The position numbers and the translations under genes were made by a program. A stretch of DNA of 31,610 nucleotides from JAAUQA01 sp036351435 (GTDB lineage: Bacteria; Pseudomonadota; Gammaproteobacteria; Competibacterales; Competibacteraceae). The notes below the pieces were generated by a model, which worked only from the letters and a program-made list of their open reading frames with translations, had not been told where the DNA came from and did no database searches. Location of the stretch: the NCBI GenBank assembly GCA_036351435.1, contig JAZBPA010000024.1, forward strand, positions 1 through 31,610, read 5' to 3'. How positions within the stretch are numbered: the first letter of the stretch is position 1; each line of letters begins with the position of its first letter. This document shows positions 1 through 8,992 of this stretch, one piece after another.

Positions 1-1377
1 GACGACGGGAATCACCCGCAATACCTTGCCGATGTCCCCTTCCAGAAAAGCCAACGGCCCGAACACCGCCACAGTAGTGAGAAAGGAGGCCAAGACGCCC
101 GGCGCGACTTGGCGGGTTCCGTCAACTGCGGCTGCGAGCGCGGTTTTGCCTTTGCGCAAATGAGTGGCGATGTTCTCGGAAATCACGATAGCATCGTCCA
201 TCAACAGACCGAGCGCGATCAGCAAGGCCACCATAGTGAGCATATTGATCGAATAGCCGAATACGGACATAAAGAACAACCCACCCAGAAACGACACCGG
301 CAGGCCCATCGCAACCCAAAAGGCAAAGCGCAACCGGAAGAACAGCCACATCACCAGAAACACTAGGGCCAAACCCTGTATCCCGTTCTTAGTCAGCATT
401 TGCAAGCGGTCACGAACGATGGACGACAGGTTTTGGGTCAGCGCAAATTCTACGCCCGGAGTCGCCCGCTGCCGTTCGCGATCCAGAAAAGCCTGCACAC
501 TATCCATGACCGTCAGGGTATCCTCAGCCTTGGTCTTGGTAATCTGCAACAGTGCTGCCCGCCGTCCGTTGAATAAACTCTTTTCCTCATCCAACTCAAA
601 CCGGTCGGTAATAGTGGCGATATCACCGAGCCGCACTTCTGCGCCGCTTTGGCCGCTCACCACGATGAGGCTTTCCAATTCCGCTGGGGAACGGCGCTGA
701 TCGGTGAAACGAATCAGTAGCTCACGGTCCTGGGTTTTGAGACTACCGGCGGGTAAATCGATACTTTGGCGGGTGATGGTGTCGGCAATGTCGTTAGGGC
801 TTAAACCGTATTGGCGCAGTATCTGAGCAGGTACTGCGATGCGCAATTGCCGTTCCGAGAAGCCTTTGATATTCACCTGGGACACCGCCGGTAATTGCTG
901 TATCCGGCGCTTCAAATCCTCGGCATAGGCTTTCAAATCGTTTTCCGCCATCGGCCCGGTTACCGCGACTGAGACTACTTGGTCAGTGCGCCCCAACTGT
1001 TTCACGATAGGCCGTTCGGTCTGTTCCGGGAAGTTATCGATAGCTTCCACTTCAGTCTTGACGTCGTCGAGAAAGCGGTCGACATCGCCACTTTCGGTCA
1101 TTTTGACGACGGCCACGCCCGCCCCTTCCTGGGCATTACAACGCACTTCTTCTACATCGCTGATGGCATCGACGGCGTCTTCCAACCGCTGACAAATCGA
1201 TTCTTCCACGTCCAGCGCGCTGGCACCCGGATAAGGCACCCGCACTTCCACTTCTTGCGCAGCGAAATCAGGAAAGGTTTCTCGTTTGAGGGTGGGCAGG
1301 GTTACGATGCCGAGCAACAGCAAAAACAGCATCAATAAATTGGCAGCGGTGGGATGGGCGGCGAAATAGGCGATCAC
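1..1377 (-). CDS. RND efflux transporter permease, N-terminal part (cut by window edge)
   Basis: I translated this frame by hand from a GTG at 1377. It stays open to base 1 and gives 459 residues, a little under half of the usual roughly 1,030 for RND permeases. The N-terminus has one hydrophobic helix (about residues 12-27) followed by a porter-type periplasmic region (PYPGASALDVEESI, then TERPIVKQLG). Several further membrane helices begin near residue 338. The TM4 motif GLLMDDAIVISENIA carries the paired Asp residues that relay protons in AcrB-type pumps. The protein should be an inner-membrane proton/substrate antiporter working with a periplasmic adaptor and an outer-membrane channel. 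Its start overlaps the adaptor stop as GTGA (1374-1377), which points to translational coupling in one operon. The C-terminal half lies outside the window, and substrate class cannot be told from sequence. No TolC-type gene is visible. Confidence 0.93.
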   Translation of the reverse strand, partial: MIAYFAAHPTAANLLMLFLLLLGIVTLPTLKRETFPDFAAQEVEVRVPYPGASALDVEESICQRLEDAVDAISDVEEVRCNAQEGAGVAVVKMTESGDVDRFLDDVKTEVEAIDNFPEQTERPIVKQLGRTDQVVSVAVTGPMAENDLKAYAEDLKRRIQQLPAVSQVNIKGFSERQLRIAVPAQILRQYGLSPNDIADTITRQSIDLPAGSLKTQDRELLIRFTDQRRSPAELESLIVVSGQSGAEVRLGDIATITDRFELDEEKSLFNGRRAALLQITKTKAEDTLTVMDSVQAFLDRERQRATPGVEFALTQNLSSIVRDRLQMLTKNGIQGLALVFLVMWLFFRLRFAFWVAMGLPVSFLGGLFFMSVFGYSINMLTMVALLIALGLLMDDAIVISENIATHLRKGKTALAAAVDGTRQVAPGVLASFLTTVAVFGPLAFLEGDIGKVLRVIPVV

Positions 1378-2732
1378 TGGGGGATGTCCTCACCGGTAGC
1401 TTCGCGCAGCAGCAACGCCAGCGCCTCCTCATCCAACACGGGTTGCAACAACATGCCTTCGATAGCCGGCACCAGATCGGAAATCACCACCTGATCACCG
1501 GCTACCAGTCCTTCTGCAATCACTACGAATTCCGGCTGGGTCAGCTTAACCGTCACCGGTCGCAGTGTTAGTCGACTCTCGGCGTCAATGAGATAGACAC
1601 TATCGTTGTGTACAGCGGAGCGGGGTATCACCAATTGATCGGATCGGGGCCGACCACGAAGCTCCACTTCCACGAACATTCCTTTGAGCAGCGGCGGGCG
1701 CACGCCGGGTTGCAAATCCTTGTAGGGATCGTCCACTTCCACGATCACCCCAACGGTACGGGTCTGGGTGTCGATGGTATCGCTGAAGCGAGCTACCCGG
1801 CCCTCCCACACGACTTGCAGCGGATCAACGCGCAGCCACACCCGCGCCGACAAACCAAGCGTCTCGCTCAGTGCGCTTTCCACTTCTGGGGTCAAAGTAA
1901 GAATCTGTTCGGAACGTATCAGGGTGCTTATTCGTCCGGTGGGGAGCTGAGCGGAAACCTCGGCCACAGCGATGTCGTCGATGATCGCGAGCACATCACC
2001 TTGGCGGACAAATTCGGATTCTTCGATTTTGACTTCAGCGACCCGTCCGGTAAAGGGAACGGTGATTGTGGTCCGCTGCAAATCCCGTTTGGCACTTTGC
2101 AATTGGCTCTGAGAGCGGGCCAATTGGGCTTCCAGTAAACGGCGTTCAGCGGGGATTAAATTCAGGGTATTTTGCAGCGATTGCAAAGTTTGACGCTGAG
2201 CCAGTGCGTTCCGTTCTTCTTGATCGAGAGCGGAACGAGTGACTGTGCCTTTGTCAGCCAATTGGCGTATCCGCGCTAACTCTTTCTCACTCAAAGTCAG
2301 CGCTTCTTTCTCGATAGCCAGCGAGGCACGGGTATTGGTTTCCTTGACGGCCAGCTCAGCCAATTGGGCTTGCAGCGCTTGGATGTCGGCCTGGATCTGT
2401 GCCGCTGCCAATTCAAAATCGGTCGGGTCGATGCGCAATAATTCCTGACCAGCACCAAGCAGCGCGCCGCGCTTGAGCTGCTTGTTAAGCGCAATGATTT
2501 TACCGCTAACTTCGGCCACTGCTTCCCAAGTCTTGCTGGGTTCTACATTGCCATAGCCCAATGCGCGGGGTACAACCGTAGTCGTTGGCACTGAAATAGT
2601 ACGAACGGGGCGAGCCTGCTCGGTAATAGGGGCTTGTTGAGGTTGGTCAGAATGTCGAACTAACCAGACGAAAAGGCCCACGCCTAGCAGGATGGGTAAC
2701 AGGATCAACCCTTTTTTCAGCCGTTCTGTCAT
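1374..2732 (-). CDS. RND efflux periplasmic adaptor subunit (membrane fusion protein)
   Basis: A 452-residue HlyD/AcrA-like adaptor that links an inner-membrane RND pump to an outer-membrane channel. A short basic N-terminus is followed by one hydrophobic helix (about residues 8-24, LILLPILLGVGLFVWLV) that should anchor it or act as a signal. Next comes a half-lipoyl segment, then a long Glu/Gln/Leu-rich alpha-hairpin (about residues 110-215). The second lipoyl half contains TTITVPFTGRVAEVKI, and beta-barrel and membrane-proximal domains follow. No lipobox Cys is seen, so it is probably not a lipoprotein. It is the first gene of the pair with the downstream permease, overlapping it by 4 bases. 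The ATG at 2732 lacks a strong ribosome binding site. A divergently oriented sensor kinase begins 134 bases away and could control the pump, but that is inference. Confidence 0.93.
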   Translation of the reverse strand: MTERLKKGLILLPILLGVGLFVWLVRHSDQPQQAPITEQARPVRTISVPTTTVVPRALGYGNVEPSKTWEAVAEVSGKIIALNKQLKRGALLGAGQELLRIDPTDFELAAAQIQADIQALQAQLAELAVKETNTRASLAIEKEALTLSEKELARIRQLADKGTVTRSALDQEERNALAQRQTLQSLQNTLNLIPAERRLLEAQLARSQSQLQSAKRDLQRTTITVPFTGRVAEVKIEESEFVRQGDVLAIIDDIAVAEVSAQLPTGRISTLIRSEQILTLTPEVESALSETLGLSARVWLRVDPLQVVWEGRVARFSDTIDTQTRTVGVIVEVDDPYKDLQPGVRPPLLKGMFVEVELRGRPRSDQLVIPRSAVHNDSVYLIDAESRLTLRPVTVKLTQPEFVVIAEGLVAGDQVVISDLVPAIEGMLLQPVLDEEALALLLREATGEDIPQ

Positions 2733-2866
2733 TACTTGTGCAACCTATGGTTAAGCGCCTTTCTAAAATGAAATGCTGGCTTTTGCTAGCCTAATGCCCA
2801 AGACAGCTATTCGAGTTAGGATAGTGGGATCTTTGATGCATGGTTTAACAATCATCCTATTCTATC

Positions 2867-5437
2867 GTGGAAAACTTGGCCAAGTTGTCGAATAGCGGCG
2901 TAGCTTCCAACGCTCCAAGACATTCTCTGATGCGGCAAACGTTGTTCCAGATGGCGATTCGTATCGCCATCGTGGTAGCGGTTGCCACCGTGATCAGTTA
3001 CTTCCATGTCAGCAACAGTCTACAAATCCAGGCCCTGGAGCAACTGCGCAATTACATCGAACAGCGCGGTATGCGGGAAAGTAATCTTTTTTTATGGGCG
3101 CGGGATAATCTGCTGACTTTTAAAGAAGAGTACGTGCAGCGTCTTGCCCAACTCGGTGATCTCGACCCGCAAAACCGCTTTGAAGAGCTATTCATCAAAT
3201 ACCCGGACGGTAGTCTGCGTTTGCAGGAAAACTTGTTTGAACAACATGATGTGACCGGCATCGTCGGTAAATACGCCGTGATTGATGCCGCATTGAGGCG
3301 GCAATTAGTCACCGCTTTCGATATGTTGGCCCAATACGGTCCAGCCTGGCAAAACCGCTTCGTTAACCTGTATATCACGACCCCCGAAAATGCTGTGTTG
3401 ATGTTCTGGCCGGACGAGCCTTGGGGGTTACGTGCCAATTCCTGGGAAATCTACGCCAAACTGGCCCTGCACAATTCCACGGATGAGCCGGTCTTGATTC
3501 TTGATGCTGACCACGGTGAACGGGAAGCGGTTTGGTCAGATCTGTATTTCGATTACGCCGTTAATGATTGGATGGTGTCCGGTGCCGAACCGATTAATAT
3601 CGATGGTCGTTATTTTGCCTCGGTCGGCCACGACATGTTGCTTAGCCAACTGATAGACCGCACCATTAACAACCGCTTGGACGGCACTTACAACATATTG
3701 TTTCACGAAGACGGCCGAGTGCTTGCGCATCCCCGGTATATGGATGCTATCCAGGCCAGTAGCGGCAGCTTACCCGTCTCCAAGGCGGGTGATGAACAAT
3801 TGCTGCGTATTTTCAATCTGGTCAAACAGTGGCCTACCGAGGCCACTATCGTGGACAATGAACGGGATGAGGAATATCTTGCCGTCGCCCAATTGCAGGG
3901 TCCAGGCTGGTTTCTGGTCACCGTTTTTCCCAAGGCAATCATTGCCAAACAAGCCTTTAAAACCGCACGCCTAATTCTGGTGCTAGGTGCCATTGCGTTG
4001 CTGTTAGAAATCGTCATGTCACTGGTAGTATTGAGAGAACAAATCGCCCGTCCCTTATCCAGCTTGATGGTGGCTGCCAACCGTGTGAGTGCCGGGGATT
4101 TCAATACCCGCTTGGACGAACAGCGACCCGACGAGATCGGTCGGCTGGGGCATTCGTTTAATGCCATGTCCCGCGAAATCGAGGCGCGGGAAACCGCGCT
4201 TAACGAGCGTAATATCGAGCTTTCCCGTCTCAACCAACAACTGGCTGAGGAATTGGAGGAACGCAACCGCGCTGAGCAGGAAATCATCCGTCAACGTGAA
4301 GCGTTGAATCAGAGTGAAAAACTCAATGCACTGGGTTCGCTGCTAGCCGGTGTCGCCCATGAACTCAACAATCCGCTGTCGGTTGTGGTAGGACGAGCGA
4401 TCATGCTGGAAGAGAGCAGCGCCGAGACCAAAACCAAAGACCGGGCGAAAAAAATCCGCCAAGCGGCTGAACGCTGTTCTCGGATCGTCAAAACATTTTT
4501 AGCCATCGCTCGCCAGCAACCACCTGAACGCACCCGGGTACAATTAAACGAGGTGATTAATGGAGCGATTGAACTCATGGCTTATAGCCTACGCACTGCT
4601 GATATCCAAGTGGTGCAGGTACTTGATGCCGATTTGCCGGAATTGTCGGCGGATGGCGATCAATTAACTCAAGTATTCACCAATTTGGTCGTCAACGCGC
4701 AACAAGCATTGGCTGAAGTAACGCCTCCCCGCCGCTTGAGCATTTCTTCCTTCCGGCAACCGACTACTGGGACGGTACGTGTCGAAGTCACCGACAACGG
4801 TCCAGGGGTGCCTGTTGAAATGCAATCCCGCATTTTTGAGCCGTTTTACACCACTAAACCGGTCGGCGTGGGTACCGGCATCGGTTTATCTTTCAGTTAC
4901 AGTGTCATAGAGTCGCATGGTGGCAAGCTGACCCTAGAAAATCCAACGGAAGGTGGTGCCTGCTTTGTCATTACCCTGCCTGTTCTGGAGGACGCAGCAC
5001 CTATCTCTGGGGACCCGCTTGAAGTCGGGGTTGAGGCTAGACCGCAGATGGTTTTGGTGGTCGATGACGAGATCGATATTGCCGAATTGCTCGGCGAGAT
5101 TTTATCCCGTGACGGTCATCGCATTGATTTCGCCACTAGCGGCAATGCGGCCCTGCGGGAGATCTATGAGCGCGATTACGACTTGATTCTCAGTGATTTA
5201 AAAATGCCCGATTTAGATGGCCCCGGCCTATTCGAGCAATTGCAACAGTCCCATCCGCATTTGTTGGAACGGGTCATATTCGTCACAGGTGATACATTGG
5301 GGATAGCAGCGAGAGAATTTTTACATCGCACCGGCCGACCCTTGATCGAGAAACCGTTCATACCCGATGAAGTGATGCAAATAGCGCGACAGGTGTTAAC
5401 CCAGGTTAAGCAAACTGACGCTCCAACAGAACGATAA
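2867..5437 (+). CDS. Hybrid sensor histidine kinase with Cache-like sensor, HAMP and C-terminal receiver
   Basis: An 856-residue inner-membrane hybrid kinase. TM1 is at about residues 28-46. A roughly 320-residue periplasmic region ends in a Cache-like pattern (GRVLAHPRYMDAI, later GWFLVTVFPK). TM2 is at about 366-390, followed by HAMP (about 391-443) and a coiled coil. The HisKA phosphoacceptor is His498 in GVAHELNNPL. The ATPase domain shows the N box (TNLVVNAQQAL), G1 (DNGPGVP), F box (FEPFYTT) and G2 (GTGIGLSFS). The receiver starts near residue 727 (LVVDDE), with phospho-acceptor Asp777 in LSDLKMP and Lys in EKPF. There is no DNA-binding or output domain, so the signal should pass to an Hpt or response regulator encoded elsewhere, or the receiver may be autoregulatory. 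The start used is GTG; an in-frame ATG at 2930 would trim 21 residues and still keep TM1. The ligand is unknown. Confidence 0.92.
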   Translation: MENLAKLSNSGVASNAPRHSLMRQTLFQMAIRIAIVVAVATVISYFHVSNSLQIQALEQLRNYIEQRGMRESNLFLWARDNLLTFKEEYVQRLAQLGDLDPQNRFEELFIKYPDGSLRLQENLFEQHDVTGIVGKYAVIDAALRRQLVTAFDMLAQYGPAWQNRFVNLYITTPENAVLMFWPDEPWGLRANSWEIYAKLALHNSTDEPVLILDADHGEREAVWSDLYFDYAVNDWMVSGAEPINIDGRYFASVGHDMLLSQLIDRTINNRLDGTYNILFHEDGRVLAHPRYMDAIQASSGSLPVSKAGDEQLLRIFNLVKQWPTEATIVDNERDEEYLAVAQLQGPGWFLVTVFPKAIIAKQAFKTARLILVLGAIALLLEIVMSLVVLREQIARPLSSLMVAANRVSAGDFNTRLDEQRPDEIGRLGHSFNAMSREIEARETALNERNIELSRLNQQLAEELEERNRAEQEIIRQREALNQSEKLNALGSLLAGVAHELNNPLSVVVGRAIMLEESSAETKTKDRAKKIRQAAERCSRIVKTFLAIARQQPPERTRVQLNEVINGAIELMAYSLRTADIQVVQVLDADLPELSADGDQLTQVFTNLVVNAQQALAEVTPPRRLSISSFRQPTTGTVRVEVTDNGPGVPVEMQSRIFEPFYTTKPVGVGTGIGLSFSYSVIESHGGKLTLENPTEGGACFVITLPVLEDAAPISGDPLEVGVEARPQMVLVVDDEIDIAELLGEILSRDGHRIDFATSGNAALREIYERDYDLILSDLKMPDLDGPGLFEQLQQSHPHLLERVIFVTGDTLGIAAREFLHRTGRPLIEKPFIPDEVMQIARQVLTQVKQTDAPTER

Positions 5438-6511
5438 TCAAGGACGCAACGCGGTCAGCGCATTATCACCCAACCAGTCATTGCGCACGCGAGTGATCGT
5501 ATCCGGATTGAGATAATCGGCTACCCGTTCAGCGACATGTCGAACCAATTCATTGTGGCTTAACCTCGTCGACCAATCTTCGGTAGATTCCAAACGATGC
5601 TTATCGCCTTTCTCCGCTTGTGCCGATAACACCCGCCATTTAGCGCACCAAGTCACCGACCATAACCACATGACCCGTCGTAGCGGCAGCAACCAGCTTC
5701 GGCTTGCAAGCGCCAATGATTCAGGCACGCTGGCCAGCCAAGCACGATAAGCGCCTGCCAGCTCATCGGTAGTTAATACGGCATAAGTAGCCACATCCCA
5801 GGTAGTAGACGTGTACAAGGTGGCGTGAGCTAAATCGAAACCGGGAAAGCTGTAACGGGCTTTTTCCAAATCCACCAGGTAGGCATGAGAATGATCTTGC
5901 ACGATGAAATTACCGGGATGAGCGTCGAAAGCAATGAGCGTGGCCGGGGGGCGCTGCGGTTCATGAAGCAAAGATCGGGCACTGTCCAGCTCATCGTGTA
6001 TTTGCCGGAGTGCATCCGCGTGCAAACCGGCGTTATCCAAATGTGTTGCTTGGCTGAGCACCTCGGCGACCGTATCCGCGAGCGGATCGGCGGGATTTTT
6101 TAACGGTGGCCGATCTTGCTCGGACGGTAAAGGCAGTGCATGTAGCGCAGCCAGTGAGTTGATCAACAGCGGTAACTGATCCGGCAAGCGGATCACCGGG
6201 CCGACGATTTCATCGACCAGCAGCGCACCCATCGGCAAATCCACGTCGGGTTCCAGCACGGCGTGGATTTGCGGGGTATGACCGCTGGACGCAGCGCGTC
6301 TAAAACAAACCGCTTGATACTGTAAATTCGTGGCCGCATCCAAACCCAGCTGGCTTTGCTTGGGAATCCGCAACAACCGCCCGGTTCCCTTGATGCGGAC
6401 ATGATCATGGGCTAATCCGGTAGTGGGCAGGGGTTCCAGCTCGCGATCGGCAATACCGGCATTGGCGCGCAACCGTTCGCGTAAAGCAGGAAGTAAGTCT
6501 TGCAGATGCAT
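5438..6511 (-). CDS. APH/choline-kinase-family phosphotransferase
   Basis: A 357-residue protein with the aminoglycoside phosphotransferase/choline kinase fold signature. The catalytic-loop motif is AFDAHPGNF, with the presumed catalytic base Asp196 and Asn201. The metal-binding Asp214 lies in LVDLEKA and is followed by FDLAHATLY. The family's usual HGD triplet reads AFD here, so the first His is replaced by Ala while Asp and Asn are kept. The N-terminus contains a nucleotide-lobe pattern (RIKGTGRLLRIPKQ). The substrate cannot be assigned: choline, ethanolamine, sugars and small hydroxyl compounds are all used in this superfamily, and resistance should not be assumed. The gene lies 34 bases downstream of the DUF4105 gene on the same strand, suggesting cotranscription. 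Its stop abuts the stop of the convergent sensor kinase with no bases between them. Confidence 0.85.
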   Translation of the reverse strand: MHLQDLLPALRERLRANAGIADRELEPLPTTGLAHDHVRIKGTGRLLRIPKQSQLGLDAATNLQYQAVCFRRAASSGHTPQIHAVLEPDVDLPMGALLVDEIVGPVIRLPDQLPLLINSLAALHALPLPSEQDRPPLKNPADPLADTVAEVLSQATHLDNAGLHADALRQIHDELDSARSLLHEPQRPPATLIAFDAHPGNFIVQDHSHAYLVDLEKARYSFPGFDLAHATLYTSTTWDVATYAVLTTDELAGAYRAWLASVPESLALASRSWLLPLRRVMWLWSVTWCAKWRVLSAQAEKGDKHRLESTEDWSTRLSHNELVRHVAERVADYLNPDTITRVRNDWLGDNALTALRP

Positions 6512-6545
6512 GGTGTTTTGCTGGAATCCAGATGAAATTGTTGCT

Positions 6546-8489
6546 TTAAAAATAATTGAACACGCTCAGCAGCACCGTGTTCTCCCCCGCTTCACGTTCA
6601 AGTTCAAAACGCAGCGACCAATCCTTGCTTAGAGCATAGCTTTGTCTTAAGCGCAGCCGTTTTTCCGTCCCGGTATCGCCCCACGGATAACGCAAATAAC
6701 CGGCCGAGGCTAAAACCTTCCAGCGATCGCTAACACTCGCCAATACTCCGACCGTTATGCCCGCCCCAGCGCGATAATCATCGGCAAACGCCCGACCGTA
6801 ATTCACGTCGAGTTCCGGCAGCAAAAAAAAGACCTCCCGTTGCAGGACAGTGGATTGCCACGCCAAACCGATACCGCCGTTGAGGTTGAAGGTTAGACAA
6901 TCACGGCAGTCTTCCCCATCAAACGTATCCAATCCCGCTCTCACTTTCCAAGACGGGGAGAACAACAGGCTATCCAGCGGCGTCAGAGAAACAATGTCGA
7001 CCAGGGTGAGTTTGTCTAGAACAACTTGATTGCGCTGCGGATAATAACGTAAGGCGACATCCAGCGCTTGAATCTGCGCATCGGGCGTATAGCCGGGTTC
7101 GGGGTCAAGCAAATCATGGTAAGCGGCGCGGGCACTGATTTCTTGAAATGGCTCGGTGTCTCGCCAACCGAACCCAAATCCCATTCGGAATGAACCATGC
7201 CCCGATTCCGGTTGTTTGGCAAAAGGAACGACTTGGAAGGGTTCGTATGCAACAGGCAGGCGGCTGCGGACAGTCAGTAACTGATGTAGTTGTTGACGCT
7301 GTTTACCGACGTCGCGTTCCTCATCTTCTTGATCTTCTTCACCGTCCTCCTCGTCCTCCTCCTGAGCAATACGGTATTGCAAAACATTGATCGCGGTATC
7401 TAACAAAAATGCCTGTCGTTGGTGGGATAATCGGACAAATCCAGGTTCAAACGTTACGTCGGGATCGTGAATTAGAGCGGACAAGAGTGGCTGTTCTTGC
7501 TCAGTTAGGTTCTGTAACTGCCGGCGAATGTGGGTGCTGCGGGCCGGTCTTGCCGTCACGTCACTGATCAATCCGGGTTGATCGGTTAACAAACGGACCG
7601 TATCAGGAGGGATTGCCCAACCGGTGAAAGCGTCGGTCAGCCGTAATTCGGGATTGGCCACCTCCAATAAAGCCAGTAATCGGTAAGAGCAATTTTCCTT
7701 GAAAAAATAATAATCTGAATAAATATCCTGCAATTCCCACACATGCAGCAATAACCGGTTGACTTGCTCCATTGTTAGATTTAACCGGTATTCCCATAAA
7801 TCGCGGTTTTCGAAATCCCCATACTCCTTGACCAACTCGTAATAGGGTTTGATGTCGAGATAGCCTTTGAATCCCCCACCAATCCCTGACACGACGTAGT
7901 CTAGCGGGCCGGTGCTGGTATCGTGGGCGGCATAATTGATGGTATAGGCCAGCAAGTGATCGGTTCGTCCGCGTTGGTCGATACGCAATAACGTGTGGCC
8001 AAACATGGAAGCCGGGTTATTCATGTAAGCAGAGGCGAAGATCAGCGTTGCAGACGCCGGATCAAGTGCCTTTAACCAATCCGCCAACTGTTTACAGCGC
8101 GCGGCTGGGAGCTGTTGCTCATCTAATGCTAGGACAGATTTCAACCATTGATAACGCGCCGGAAACGCGCAACGTGCCGGTTGCTCCGAATCGTCTACTG
8201 GGTTGGAAGAGAAGAAAGCCTGTAATGTGGCGGCTAATTCGGTAAATGGGTTAGATTTACCGTCCGCTGCCAGAAAAAAGCGTGGATCGTCGATTTCACT
8301 GAGAATGTTGCCGTTACGCGCCGGACGATAATGCAGCAGCACATGCCATTCGCGCCGCTGCGCTAGTTCGGTTAGCTCGCTACGCTGCAGCAGTTCAGCG
8401 AGATAGGGTGGCTGCGTATCGGCTCCCGCCACTTTGGGAGTAGCGAGGAGCCCTAACGCGGCCAGCAGAACAAGAACAGGGCGAAACAG
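6546..8489 (-). CDS. DUF4105 (Lnb N-terminal-like) envelope protein with beta-rich C-terminus
   Basis: The N-terminal half matches DUF4105. It has a conserved His in SMFGHTLLRI (codon near 7995-7997) and Cys in FFKENCSYRLL (codon 7689-7691), the residues I expect to be functional in this family. Some relatives have been linked to lipoprotein N-acylation (Lnb). A very acidic tract (about 7318-7368) separates it from a C-terminal half full of alternating beta-strand patterns that ends in Phe (VFNYF), as outer-membrane barrels do. The first conventional start is GTG at 8432, giving 628 residues and no signal peptide. Upstream in the same frame, codons down to a CTG at 8489 encode MFRPVLVLLAALGLLATP if read as a start, which is a convincing signal peptide. 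The frame is then closed by the TAG of the preceding gene at 8496-8498. I therefore place the start at CTG 8489 (647 residues), with GTG 8432 as the conservative alternative. Confidence 0.8.
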   Translation of the reverse strand: MFRPVLVLLAALGLLATPKVAGADTQPPYLAELLQRSELTELAQRREWHVLLHYRPARNGNILSEIDDPRFFLAADGKSNPFTELAATLQAFFSSNPVDDSEQPARCAFPARYQWLKSVLALDEQQLPAARCKQLADWLKALDPASATLIFASAYMNNPASMFGHTLLRIDQRGRTDHLLAYTINYAAHDTSTGPLDYVVSGIGGGFKGYLDIKPYYELVKEYGDFENRDLWEYRLNLTMEQVNRLLLHVWELQDIYSDYYFFKENCSYRLLALLEVANPELRLTDAFTGWAIPPDTVRLLTDQPGLISDVTARPARSTHIRRQLQNLTEQEQPLLSALIHDPDVTFEPGFVRLSHQRQAFLLDTAINVLQYRIAQEEDEEDGEEDQEDEERDVGKQRQQLHQLLTVRSRLPVAYEPFQVVPFAKQPESGHGSFRMGFGFGWRDTEPFQEISARAAYHDLLDPEPGYTPDAQIQALDVALRYYPQRNQVVLDKLTLVDIVSLTPLDSLLFSPSWKVRAGLDTFDGEDCRDCLTFNLNGGIGLAWQSTVLQREVFFLLPELDVNYGRAFADDYRAGAGITVGVLASVSDRWKVLASAGYLRYPWGDTGTEKRLRLRQSYALSKDWSLRFELEREAGENTVLLSVFNYF

Positions 8490-8495
8490 AAACGA

Positions 8496-8897
8496 CTAAC
8501 TCAGCGCGACTAGACGGCTGAACTGCGGTTGTGCCGCTAACTGCCGATATAAGCTGGCTAACATCTGATCAGCGGTAGTGTCCTCGGCACTGAACAGAAT
8601 CGCAAAATGTTGTTGGGTGAATGCAAAAAAATCGGCCTGTTGCTCACGTTCGACGTCCAACAGAGTTGCCAGAGAGGTCAAATATTCCCCCTGACCGGCA
8701 GCCATGTCTTCTTTCAACCGGGAAAAATTAGCGGCTACGAAGGCGCTGATCTGTTGGTGTTTATTCAACGCCGTCGATGGCGCTGACTCGCCTCCACTGG
8801 TGCTGCGCGAACTGGAACTCGGATCAGTCACCACCGTACAAGCTAATAATGAAAAACCACACGATAATAAAACCAGCATACGACTAATACTTTGCAT
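8496..8897 (-). CDS. DUF3015-like small lipoprotein
   Basis: A small secreted lipoprotein. The chosen start (ATG 8897) has a purine-rich GAGAAAG a few bases upstream and gives a 20-residue signal, MQSISRMLVLLSCGFSLLAC, ending in a lipobox Cys. In-frame ATGs up to 8921 are possible. After a Ser-rich linker, the C-terminal 85 residues (FVAANFSRLKEDMAAGQGEY, then LATLLDVE, FTQQHFAILF and TTADQMLASL) match the C-terminal part of DUF3015 proteins as I know them. The Cys/Gly-rich N-terminal part of typical DUF3015 members appears to be missing. DUF3015 genes are often seen next to DUF4105 genes; here the DUF4105 frame continues directly after this gene's TAG. The function is unknown; the protein probably sits at the membrane/periplasm interface. 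Confidence 0.75.
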   Translation of the reverse strand: MQSISRMLVLLSCGFSLLACTVVTDPSSSSRSTSGGESAPSTALNKHQQISAFVAANFSRLKEDMAAGQGEYLTSLATLLDVEREQQADFFAFTQQHFAILFSAEDTTADQMLASLYRQLAAQPQFSRLVALS

Positions 8898-8992
8898 GTT
8901 CTTTCTCATCATGAAACCCATCAGCTAGATCACAAAACACATCAATTAATCGGCAAATCTTAACAGAGAAAAGTGCCAGTATGGAGGAACTT

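Noticed and set aside
1608..2138. 176-codon plus-strand open frame
   Set aside because: Antisense to the clearly recognised RND adaptor; it has no recognisable domain.
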